IMG/VR virus record: IMGVR_UViG_3300006802_000405 | Span: 1-28,400 of that record | DNA: 28,400 nt | Strand: one strand, 5' to 3' | Source of the DNA: a virus | Shown: positions 13,569-20,921 of the stretch, piece by piece | Layout of the letters: the number at the start of each line of letters is the position of its first letter | Position numbering within the stretch: the stretch's first letter is position 1 | Notes under the pieces: generated by a model | The model's input: only the letters and a program-made list of their open reading frames with translations | Database searches by the model: none | Told to the model about the DNA's origin: nothing | Made by a program: the position numbers and the translations under genes

Positions 13569-16070
13569 ATGTCGCGGGTCATCAAGCTACAAACAAATTT
13601 CACAGTTGGCGAGATCAACCCCGAGCTGCGTGGCCGGATTGATCTGCAGCAATATGAATCTGCCCTCGAGCGAGCTCGCAACGTCATTGTGAACCCTCGG
13701 GGCACCGTCGATCGCCGGCCAGGTCTCAAGTATCTTTTCACGCTGCCATCGGGCGACAGCCCAGAGAACGGGTTCCGCCTAGTGCCCTTCGCCTTCTCGA
13801 CAACGCAGACCTATATGCTGCTGTTCCTCACCGGCAAGATGTATGTGTTCTATTCCGGCGGCACCCAGGCGACCGACATCAACGGGATCTCTGGCCGCGA
13901 TTACCTCGACATCGATGCTCAGGAGACCTTCACCATCTCAGCGGCCTCTGGTACGTTTACGCAGGGCGAGACAATCACGGGCGGCACCAGCGGGGAGACA
14001 GCAGAGGTTCTCGCCGATAACAGCGGCACGTTATTGGTGCGGTCTGTTTCCGGTGCGTTTACCGCGTCAGAAACGATAACAGGTGGCACGAGCTCAGAAA
14101 CGGCGACTTTCGATTCGACGGCGACAACGGTTGCAGATGGCGTGGCCGCAGCGCAGCTCAGTGATATGTGGTGGGTGCAGTCGGCTGACACGCTATTGAT
14201 CTTCCAAGAGGACATGCAGCCAATCCAGATCCAGCGCGGTGCGACTAACAGCGATTGGACGGTAGCGGATATCGCTTGGGATAGTATCCCTCGTTATCTT
14301 TTTACGGCCAACGAAACAAACCCTGCACAGACGCTGACGCCATCAGCGACCGACGGCAATGTTGATCTGACAGCTGGTGGTTCTGTTTTCCACGATGGCA
14401 GATCAAATACGGCTCAAGGTGGGGGGGCATCGACGATCACGCTTGACGCCGCCGCCTCGGCGACAGATGACATCTACAATGGCTCAACTATCACAACGAC
14501 GGGCGGAACCGGATCTGGCCAAACGAACGTGATCTCTGATTACAATGGGACGACGAAGGTCGCAACCGTTTCCACGGCATGGACAACGCAGCCAGACGCA
14601 ACAACAACGTTTACAATTTCGAGCCATGTTGGTCAGAAGATCTTTGACAATGCATCTGGAATCGGCTTGGCCAGGATCATCGAGGTTGAGTCTGCCACCG
14701 TCGTTAAGGCAATCACTGAAACGCCGTTCTATGATACAGATGCGATCGCCTCTGGCGATTGGACGCTGCAACAGGGATGGGAAGATGCTTGGTCAACCTC
14801 GAGGGATTGGCCCCGGACCGCTACGTTCCACGAGGGCCGGCTGATCGTTGGGGGGTCGAAGAGCCTCCCGACAACAGTTTGGGGGTCGAAGGTCGGTTTC
14901 TTCTTTGACTTTGACCAAGGGCAGGGCCTCGATGACGAGGGCCTCGAGGCGACGATCGACACCGACCAGGTCAACGCGGTGACGGCTGTCATGTCCAGCC
15001 GGGATCTCCAGGTCTTCACTACTGGCACAGAATTCACGGTGCCGCAGCTCGATGGCGAGCCGCTGACGCCCCTGTCTTTCCTCTTTAAGGTCTCCACGCG
15101 GCGCGGATCGAAGACGGGGATCCGCCCGCAGATGACCGAGGGGGGCACCATCTTCTTGCAGCGCGGCGGCAAAAGCCTCCGAGAGCTGATCTTTAACGAT
15201 GTCGAAGGTGCCTTTGTCTCGAACGACATCAGCATGTTGAGCTCGCATCTCCTACAGAACCCGTCAGAGATCGCGATGCGTCGAGGCTCGAACGTCGATG
15301 AGGGTGACCTGATGCTTGTGGTCAACGGGGGCTCAGGCACAATCGCCGGATCGATCGCTGCGTTTTCGATTCTTCGATCGCAGAACGTCATCGCGCCATC
15401 CTTGCTGACAACCGAGGGCACGTTTGAGACTGTCGGCATTGAGGACAGCGACACGCCGGTCATCTATGTTGTGACAAAACGAACAATCAACAGCGCGACA
15501 GTGTACTATCTCGAGGTGTTCGATGTTAATTATACGACAGACGCCGCAGTCCAATATGGAGCCGCTGGGGCCACGTTTACCGGCCTCGGGCACCTGGAGG
15601 CGGAAACCGTCAAGATCATCGCTGATGACGCTGTCTTGGCGGATGGGACAGTATCTAGCGGGCAAGTTACGGCAAGCCGAGCTTCAACGACATATGCAGA
15701 AATCGGCCTCGAGTATCCTTCGTTCACAGACGAGCTCGTCAACGACGAAACAAAGACAACGCCAATGATCCGCACCATGCCTGTCGAGACACGGCTCAGT
15801 AGCGGGCCGGTCACTGGTTTCTTAAAGCGCATCATCGATGTCGATCTGATCATCGATGACACACAGAACCTGTCGGTCAACGGCGATGTGGTGCCGTTCC
15901 GCCGGCTGGACAATGACAAGCTGGATAGTGGGATCGCATTCTTCACGGGTACAAAAGATGCGGGCCCTTTCCTCGGATATGATAAAGAGGGGCAGATCGA
16001 GGTGACGCAGACAGCTCCGCTATTCTTCACCTTGCTGGCAATGGATTACAAAGTGAGTGTCGGTAAATGA
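13569..16070 (+). CDS. Tail tubular protein B (nozzle), T7 gp12-like, with inserted modules
   Basis: An 833-residue protein, close to T7 gp12 (794). The N-terminus (QTNFTVGEINPELRGRIDLQQYESALERARNVIV, then RRPGLKYL) and the region with FHEGRLIVGGSKSLPTTVWGSKVG are family signatures. Two additions are visible. Residues about 127-181 hold two copies of an SG-x-F-x3-ETITGGTS-x-ETA repeat. Residues about 286-351 hold a module with DDIYNGSTITTTGGTGSGQT and DYNGTTKVATVSTAW, which recurs in many phage tail proteins. These likely decorate the nozzle. It would be the tip of the short tail and fibre attachment site. Stop and next start overlap as ATGA. Confidence 0.9.
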   Translation: MSRVIKLQTNFTVGEINPELRGRIDLQQYESALERARNVIVNPRGTVDRRPGLKYLFTLPSGDSPENGFRLVPFAFSTTQTYMLLFLTGKMYVFYSGGTQATDINGISGRDYLDIDAQETFTISAASGTFTQGETITGGTSGETAEVLADNSGTLLVRSVSGAFTASETITGGTSSETATFDSTATTVADGVAAAQLSDMWWVQSADTLLIFQEDMQPIQIQRGATNSDWTVADIAWDSIPRYLFTANETNPAQTLTPSATDGNVDLTAGGSVFHDGRSNTAQGGGASTITLDAAASATDDIYNGSTITTTGGTGSGQTNVISDYNGTTKVATVSTAWTTQPDATTTFTISSHVGQKIFDNASGIGLARIIEVESATVVKAITETPFYDTDAIASGDWTLQQGWEDAWSTSRDWPRTATFHEGRLIVGGSKSLPTTVWGSKVGFFFDFDQGQGLDDEGLEATIDTDQVNAVTAVMSSRDLQVFTTGTEFTVPQLDGEPLTPLSFLFKVSTRRGSKTGIRPQMTEGGTIFLQRGGKSLRELIFNDVEGAFVSNDISMLSSHLLQNPSEIAMRRGSNVDEGDLMLVVNGGSGTIAGSIAAFSILRSQNVIAPSLLTTEGTFETVGIEDSDTPVIYVVTKRTINSATVYYLEVFDVNYTTDAAVQYGAAGATFTGLGHLEAETVKIIADDAVLADGTVSSGQVTASRASTTYAEIGLEYPSFTDELVNDETKTTPMIRTMPVETRLSSGPVTGFLKRIIDVDLIIDDTQNLSVNGDVVPFRRLDNDKLDSGIAFFTGTKDAGPFLGYDKEGQIEVTQTAPLFFTLLAMDYKVSVGK

Positions 16071-16699
16071 GTCTGGCAGTTGCGGCCGTTATAATGGGGG
16101 TGACCACGGCGATCGGACAGGTCCGATCTGGCCAAGCACAGGCAGCTGGGCTAAAAGGGCAAGCTGCGGGCCTCGAGACACAGGCCGAATTCAAGCGGCT
16201 CGAGGGCAAACAAGCGTCCCTCGTTCATAAGAAAAAGGCAGTTGATCAGCTCCAAGGCATTCTCGAGCATATGTCGAGCGTGAATGCTCGAGCCGGGGCC
16301 GGCAGCATTGATCCATTTTCTGGCAACCCGGAAGGCATTAAGGTCAAAGGCCTCAATGTTGGTGGGTTGAATGTTGTTGTCTCCAACGAAAACTTTGCGA
16401 TCACGCGCCTCGTCAGCGAAGGCCAGGCTCAACAGCTCGAGTATCAGGCGGCTCGGGCTCGGGCTGCGGCATCAGCAGCAAAACAAGCCGGCATTACGAG
16501 CGCAATGATGACCTTAGCCATGACAGCGTTTAGCGCGGCGCAATCTGGCATGTTCGATGGGGGCCTTTCTGGCAACGATGCTATGAGCTTCAACACGCCG
16601 GGCAACATCCCGACTGCTATGCGGTATGGCACAAATATTGGTTCGCAACAGACATCAATGCTGGCATTGCAAGACGCCGGCATGTTCATGTTTAGGTGA
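16067..16699 (+). CDS. Internal virion protein, T7 gp14-like
   Basis: A 210-residue protein, near T7 gp14 in size (196). Residues 1-17 are hydrophobic (MSLAVAAVIMGVTTAIG) and a second hydrophobic helix lies at about 144-163 (MMTLAMTAFSAAQSGMF). Between them are Ala/Gln/Lys-rich helices and a Gly-rich loop (ARAGAGSIDPFSGNPEG). In T7 this protein leaves the head and forms a pore in the outer membrane; position and profile fit that role. The last residues (about 165-210) are Gly/Asn-rich. Confidence 0.8.
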   Translation: MSLAVAAVIMGVTTAIGQVRSGQAQAAGLKGQAAGLETQAEFKRLEGKQASLVHKKKAVDQLQGILEHMSSVNARAGAGSIDPFSGNPEGIKVKGLNVGGLNVVVSNENFAITRLVSEGQAQQLEYQAARARAAASAAKQAGITSAMMTLAMTAFSAAQSGMFDGGLSGNDAMSFNTPGNIPTAMRYGTNIGSQQTSMLALQDAGMFMFR

Positions 16700-16702
16700 T
16701 GC

Positions 16703-18472
16703 ATGGCTTATAAGCTCCCAGGCATAAACACACAGGCGACGGTCGGGCCCACGCAGATGGCGGCGACGACCGTGCCGACAGGCATGGACCCTGTGCTCGC
16801 AATCGAGAAGCAGCAAGCTGACAACTTGTCTCAGCGCATGAGCCAGATGTCGAACGCCGCGTTCAAAATCGCGAACAAGCAAGCCCAGGCGAAGGGCACC
16901 GCGTTCGGAGCTCTCAAAGCCCCGACAGCTGAACAGATCAAGCTTGCCAAAGAGGCGGGCAAACCGATCACCTTGGCCGATCTGCCGGGGGATCCTGGTT
17001 CGATCTCTGTTGCACAACAGGCCGCAAGCGCCGGCGCGTTGGCTGTCGTCGAGGATCGCCTCGAGATGGCCGGGCGCAAAGAGCTGACGCGCGTCACGCT
17101 CGCAGCTGCTGCAGATCCTGACATGACGCCGCAGCAGTTCGGTGCGGCAATCGACGATGTTGTTCAAAGCTATACACAAGCGATGAACAATATCTCGCCT
17201 GGCTCCGCAGCCAAAGTCTCCGCCTCCCTGGCTATGGTGGCAAACAGCCAGGCGGTTTCATTCAGCCGCAGTTATTCGACAGCATCGAAAAAGCGCACAA
17301 AAGACGAAGCTCTCGAGAACGTGAACGACATCATCGGAACGTTCCCGTCGATCATCCAAGGGCATGTGCCAAAGGGGCCTGGCAACCCTGACGGGGTGAA
17401 GCTCGCTGATAAGCTCGATCTGACGCGGCTGCGTTCGATGCTCGAAAACGCCGGCCACAACGAGACCAAGATCAAAAGCGTTTTGTCTCGAGCTCAGACC
17501 GAAATCAGCAAAGCGAAGGTCGCCGCTGTTTCTGAGTGGGCAAACAGCGATGAGTTTGCAACGAACCCGACCGGCGCAATGCGGGCGATGGCCCAGGGCA
17601 AGATGCCGGCGCACCTCAAGGAGATCTGGGGATCGATGACTGATGTCGAGAGGTCGGATGCCCGCAAGGCCATCAACGATGCGGCCTCGGGTCTGAACCG
17701 TGCGATCGAGATCGAGATCAATCGAGAGAAATTCGAGAACGAGCAACTCGAGCTGGATGCCGAGCGCCGGTTCAACGATGCATATAGTTCGAACAACAAG
17801 GCCGCAATGGACAAGGCCATTGAAGACATGGACACGGTGGATCCCGGCAAGGCAAGGGATATGCGGACGCTCCAGGTCGAACAGGCTGGCGCATTGGCCG
17901 ACAATGAGGAAGACATCAAAAAGCTCGATGAGCTCCGCGCTCGCCGCATCCTTACAATAAAGGACATTAACGAGGCGCAGCTAACGGGCAAGACGAAGGG
18001 CGATTACATCTCAAAGCTCGGCACACAAACGGATGCTTTGATGAGCGAAGCCGAAGCAATCGCCAAGGGCACCTTGCAGCCGCCATCCGGGACGCTGTCC
18101 TCCAAACAGCTGACCGAGGCTGAGCGCATTGCTCGTGGCAAATTTACGCGCCTTGTGTCTGAGCTTTCGAAGGCTCGGCGTAAGGCTGAAAGAGATGGCC
18201 TTCCATTTGACCCGATCGAGCAAGTCGAGACTTTACTGGGCAAGATCGATGCTGCAGATATTCGAGAAAAGCGTAAGGGATACGAGAGCACAGTCAACCA
18301 GGCCTATTCGTTTATGCCGCCAGAACTGCAGAACGAAGCTGGGCTGCGGAAAGCTCTTACATTGAAGACGGACGAGTACTTCTCTGATTTTGTCTTCGAT
18401 ACGCTTCAGCGTTATCAGATCCAGAAGGCAATCAATGCGCTTGAGGCGATGAAGGAGCTCGAAGCACGATGA
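16703..18472 (+). CDS. Internal virion protein, T7 gp15-like
   Basis: A 589-residue helical protein, shorter than T7 gp15 (747). It starts MAYKLPGINTQATVGPTQMA with repeated Ala/Gln/Lys helices. The middle (about 190-260) carries VSFSRSYSTASKKRTKDEALENVNDIIGT. The C-terminal two-thirds is long charged helix, probably coiled coil. The assignment rests on gene order (after the gp14-like gene) and the long soluble helical profile rather than a clear motif. It would be part of the ejected DNA-translocation tube across the periplasm. The AGGTGA site lies just upstream of ATG 16703, and the stop overlaps the next start (ATGA). Confidence 0.7.
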   Translation: MAYKLPGINTQATVGPTQMAATTVPTGMDPVLAIEKQQADNLSQRMSQMSNAAFKIANKQAQAKGTAFGALKAPTAEQIKLAKEAGKPITLADLPGDPGSISVAQQAASAGALAVVEDRLEMAGRKELTRVTLAAAADPDMTPQQFGAAIDDVVQSYTQAMNNISPGSAAKVSASLAMVANSQAVSFSRSYSTASKKRTKDEALENVNDIIGTFPSIIQGHVPKGPGNPDGVKLADKLDLTRLRSMLENAGHNETKIKSVLSRAQTEISKAKVAAVSEWANSDEFATNPTGAMRAMAQGKMPAHLKEIWGSMTDVERSDARKAINDAASGLNRAIEIEINREKFENEQLELDAERRFNDAYSSNNKAAMDKAIEDMDTVDPGKARDMRTLQVEQAGALADNEEDIKKLDELRARRILTIKDINEAQLTGKTKGDYISKLGTQTDALMSEAEAIAKGTLQPPSGTLSSKQLTEAERIARGKFTRLVSELSKARRKAERDGLPFDPIEQVETLLGKIDAADIREKRKGYESTVNQAYSFMPPELQNEAGLRKALTLKTDEYFSDFVFDTLQRYQIQKAINALEAMKELEAR

Positions 18473-20814
18473 GCGACCTCAGACAGTATTACCAAGACAG
18501 GGCTGACGCCATCACCACCGGCGACGGCAAGAACACATACATCACGCCTCAAGGCGTCGAGGTGCGGAACTTCTTCAGCCCGGCGATTGACCTGGCGAAG
18601 GATGTGGGTGCCGGTATTGCGGAGGGTGCCGAGAGCTTGGCAGCTGGCCTGGTTCTCGGCGCAGAGAATATCAATAAGGCTGTCGATGCGATCTTGCCTG
18701 GGGATCCGATGCAGACGATCGCCAAGGTATCATCCGATGCTTTGCAGTCCGTAGGCGTCCCAGAATTCCGACCGGAAATTGGGGAGGGTGTGGGCGACCA
18801 GATGATCGCCGGCGTTGCCCAGGCATTGCCTGGGATGATCCCTGCGATCCGCTTTTTGAAAGGTCTCGGCGCTGTTCCAGGCCTTGTCACAGAGATGGCC
18901 GGCGGGTTTATCGGCGACATGCTGACCACCGGCAAAGATGATGCCACGGGGCTGATCGAGCTGATCGACATGATCCCTCTCGAGCAAATGCCGGCGGTCA
19001 CCAAGGCGATGACAGATTTCATCACGAGCGAAGACGGCACGATTGACGAGCTCAACGCTCGATTGGTCGGAAGCGTTCCTGGCCTGGTTCTCGGCCCGGC
19101 GGTTGAAGCTCTCGGCAAGCTGATTGTCGCGGCCAAGAAAGCCGGCATGCCAGTGGTCCAGGATCTGATTGCCACGATGGTTGAGCGGTACAAGGCCGGC
19201 AAGTCTCCGGTTCCTATGGGCATGTCTATCGAAAATGTTAGCGAACGTCCGATGGATAACCTTCTCGGGCCGCAGCTTTCTGGGCCGGGCGGCGATGTCG
19301 TCCCTGGTCAGAGCATCGACGTCACGCTCGAGAATGCCTGGCTCGATCAGACGTCTGGCAAGATCGGCGTCCAGGGTTCGGCGAACGTCTTGGATGACGC
19401 GCCCCTCTCTTACAAGCACAAGCCCGTGCATCAATGGTCGGCGAACGATTTCGAGCAAGTGGGCAACGAGCTGGGCATCGAGCGCCTCGGCCCGGCGTCA
19501 GCTCCGAGCGAGGTCTCTCTGATGGATGGCCGCACGGTCAACATCCCTGGTGGGCTCGATGGCAAGTTCACCTATTACGACATGCTGACCATCAAGGCCC
19601 AGGGAATTGATGCTTCGCAGCTGCCCGAGAAATTCCACGCCGAACTGCAGAAGAAGATGTCGCGCAGCCTGATGATCGAGAAGCTGACAGACGAACAAGT
19701 CTGGGCCGGTCTCGCCTTTGGTATGACTTCGCCTAACAACCCGCTGTTCCCGAACCAGCTCGCTATGAGCCGGCTGCGCGGCAAGGGTGCCATCGATGAG
19801 CTCGCGAATAGCATCACATGGAAATTTGGCGACGAGGTGAACCCTGATGTTCGCGCTGATGCCGATCGAGCGATTGCCGCTAAGTTCGGATTGAACGCCG
19901 GCGAGCAAGGGGGCCTGGGCGTTCGAGGCACCCAAAACTACACGCGGGTGGCTGAGATGGCGCAGCTCTTTAAAGAGAACCCCGAGTTCTTCCGCCGCAA
20001 ACGTGGCGAAGATTGGCCTGACTTTGCCGAGCGTGTGTTCTCTCAGGTGGCCGGCCTCCGAGCCAAAACGGGATCGTTCTCTGTTGTATTCCAGGATCCC
20101 CTCGAGGCCGGCGTGTCGGCGATCGACCGTCACATGGCCCGGCTATTCCATGACCAGATCCTCACCACGCCGGCAGAGCGCCTAGCCTGGCAGAAGCGCA
20201 CGATTGACCTGTTCAATGCTCGCATGAAAAAGGCCGGCAACTCTCGCCGGGCGAAGACCATGAACGACATCCCCGATGGCATGATCGGCGAAATGATTCT
20301 CTCCGAGGTCGGGAAGACGGCGAGCCCGAAATTTAGAATGGCCGATGGCTCAAAGAACCCGAACGTGCCTGACCGATTCTACGAGACAGATTGGATTAAA
20401 GAGCCGGCGCAGATCGAGATGATGGGCAAGCAATACAAAGCCGCGTTGAAGCAGAACCAGCAAGAAGCTCTCAAGCATGGCCTGGGCATCTTCTCCAGCC
20501 AATGGATGCTGTGGGACCGCATGCGCCGCCGCCTCGAGCCGCACGAGAATATGTTTCCAGGCCTTGAGCGTTTGCCTCGTATGGACATGGAGCAAGCTCG
20601 CCTGGCCGACAAGACACACCTCGAGACCGGCCACAAGGACTACACGAAAGAGTTCGTCGATGAGAAGGGCCAGGTGGTACAGAACCCAACCGACCTCGAG
20701 AAGGAGGCCCTCACCTCGAGGCTTCGCCCAACCAAGCCGATCGACAACCCGGCGCGGCTCGCATACTTCGCGTTCCCGTTCGGGCTGATGATGATGCAAG
20801 GGGAAGAACAATGA
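18469..20814 (+). CDS. Large internal virion/ejection protein with unusual central domain
   Basis: A 781-residue protein. Residues 1-40 are YYQDRADAITTGDGKNTYITPQGVEVRNFF. Residues about 40-155 are Ala/Gly-rich amphipathic or hydrophobic helices (GMIPAIRFLKGLGAVPGLVTEMAGGFIGDML), plausible for membrane contact during ejection. Residues about 385-580 form a distinct globular-looking part: EQVWAGLAFGMTSPNNPLFPN, NYTRVAEMAQLFKEN, VAGLRAKTGSFSVVFQDP and VSAIDRHMARLFHDQ. The K-TGSF ... D-x-HM layout recalls helix-hairpin-helix glycosylase-like phage domains, but this is a weak impression. The C-terminal part (about 600-780) is charged helix. The stop overlaps a 36-codon ORF (ATGA). Confidence 0.75.
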   Translation: MSDLRQYYQDRADAITTGDGKNTYITPQGVEVRNFFSPAIDLAKDVGAGIAEGAESLAAGLVLGAENINKAVDAILPGDPMQTIAKVSSDALQSVGVPEFRPEIGEGVGDQMIAGVAQALPGMIPAIRFLKGLGAVPGLVTEMAGGFIGDMLTTGKDDATGLIELIDMIPLEQMPAVTKAMTDFITSEDGTIDELNARLVGSVPGLVLGPAVEALGKLIVAAKKAGMPVVQDLIATMVERYKAGKSPVPMGMSIENVSERPMDNLLGPQLSGPGGDVVPGQSIDVTLENAWLDQTSGKIGVQGSANVLDDAPLSYKHKPVHQWSANDFEQVGNELGIERLGPASAPSEVSLMDGRTVNIPGGLDGKFTYYDMLTIKAQGIDASQLPEKFHAELQKKMSRSLMIEKLTDEQVWAGLAFGMTSPNNPLFPNQLAMSRLRGKGAIDELANSITWKFGDEVNPDVRADADRAIAAKFGLNAGEQGGLGVRGTQNYTRVAEMAQLFKENPEFFRRKRGEDWPDFAERVFSQVAGLRAKTGSFSVVFQDPLEAGVSAIDRHMARLFHDQILTTPAERLAWQKRTIDLFNARMKKAGNSRRAKTMNDIPDGMIGEMILSEVGKTASPKFRMADGSKNPNVPDRFYETDWIKEPAQIEMMGKQYKAALKQNQQEALKHGLGIFSSQWMLWDRMRRRLEPHENMFPGLERLPRMDMEQARLADKTHLETGHKDYTKEFVDEKGQVVQNPTDLEKEALTSRLRPTKPIDNPARLAYFAFPFGLMMMQGEEQ

Positions 20815-20921
20815 GACCAGCTCCACGCCTTGGGACGAACAGACCTTGCGGTCTTGTAGTCCCGACAGCTGTCGCCGGCCTCGACGTAAATATAGCAATG
20901 GTATGTCAATATGGCAACTGA
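20811..20921 (+). CDS. 36-codon ORF coupling two ejection-protein genes
   Basis: The frame starts at ATG 20811 in an ATGA overlap with the previous stop and has an AAGGGG ribosome site at suitable spacing. It ends at TGA 20919-20921, 11 bases inside the next gene. The 36-residue product begins MRPAPRLGTNRPCG and has a mildly hydrophobic C-terminal half (LVVPTAVAGLDVNIAMV). The next gene has no visible ribosome site, so translation of this ORF could deliver ribosomes to it. Without the ORF this would be an unusually long gap for this cluster. Confidence 0.5.
   Translation: MRPAPRLGTNRPCGLVVPTAVAGLDVNIAMVCQYGN
20832..20874 (+). other. Hairpin plus palindrome between ejection-protein genes
   Basis: GGGAC (20832-20836) pairs with GTCCC (20859-20863), and inside it AGACC (20841-20845) pairs with GGTCT (20850-20854) around a TTGC loop, separated by a symmetric 4+4 internal loop. 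The perfect 12-base palindrome CGACAGCTGTCG (20863-20874) follows. No T-tract follows, so it is unlikely to be a terminator. It may mask or expose the following start, processing the message or slowing ribosomes on the small ORF. Confidence 0.5.

Noticed and set aside
14729-15463. 244-codon minus-strand open frame within the tail nozzle gene
   Set aside because: It is a shadow of the 833-residue tail gene: Ser/Arg/Pro-rich, without motifs or ribosome site.
18549-20133. Several long minus-strand frames in the internal virion gene
   Set aside because: All sit opposite a convincing plus-strand gene and mutually overlap. Their composition reflects the complement of Ala/Gly/Asp-rich codons.
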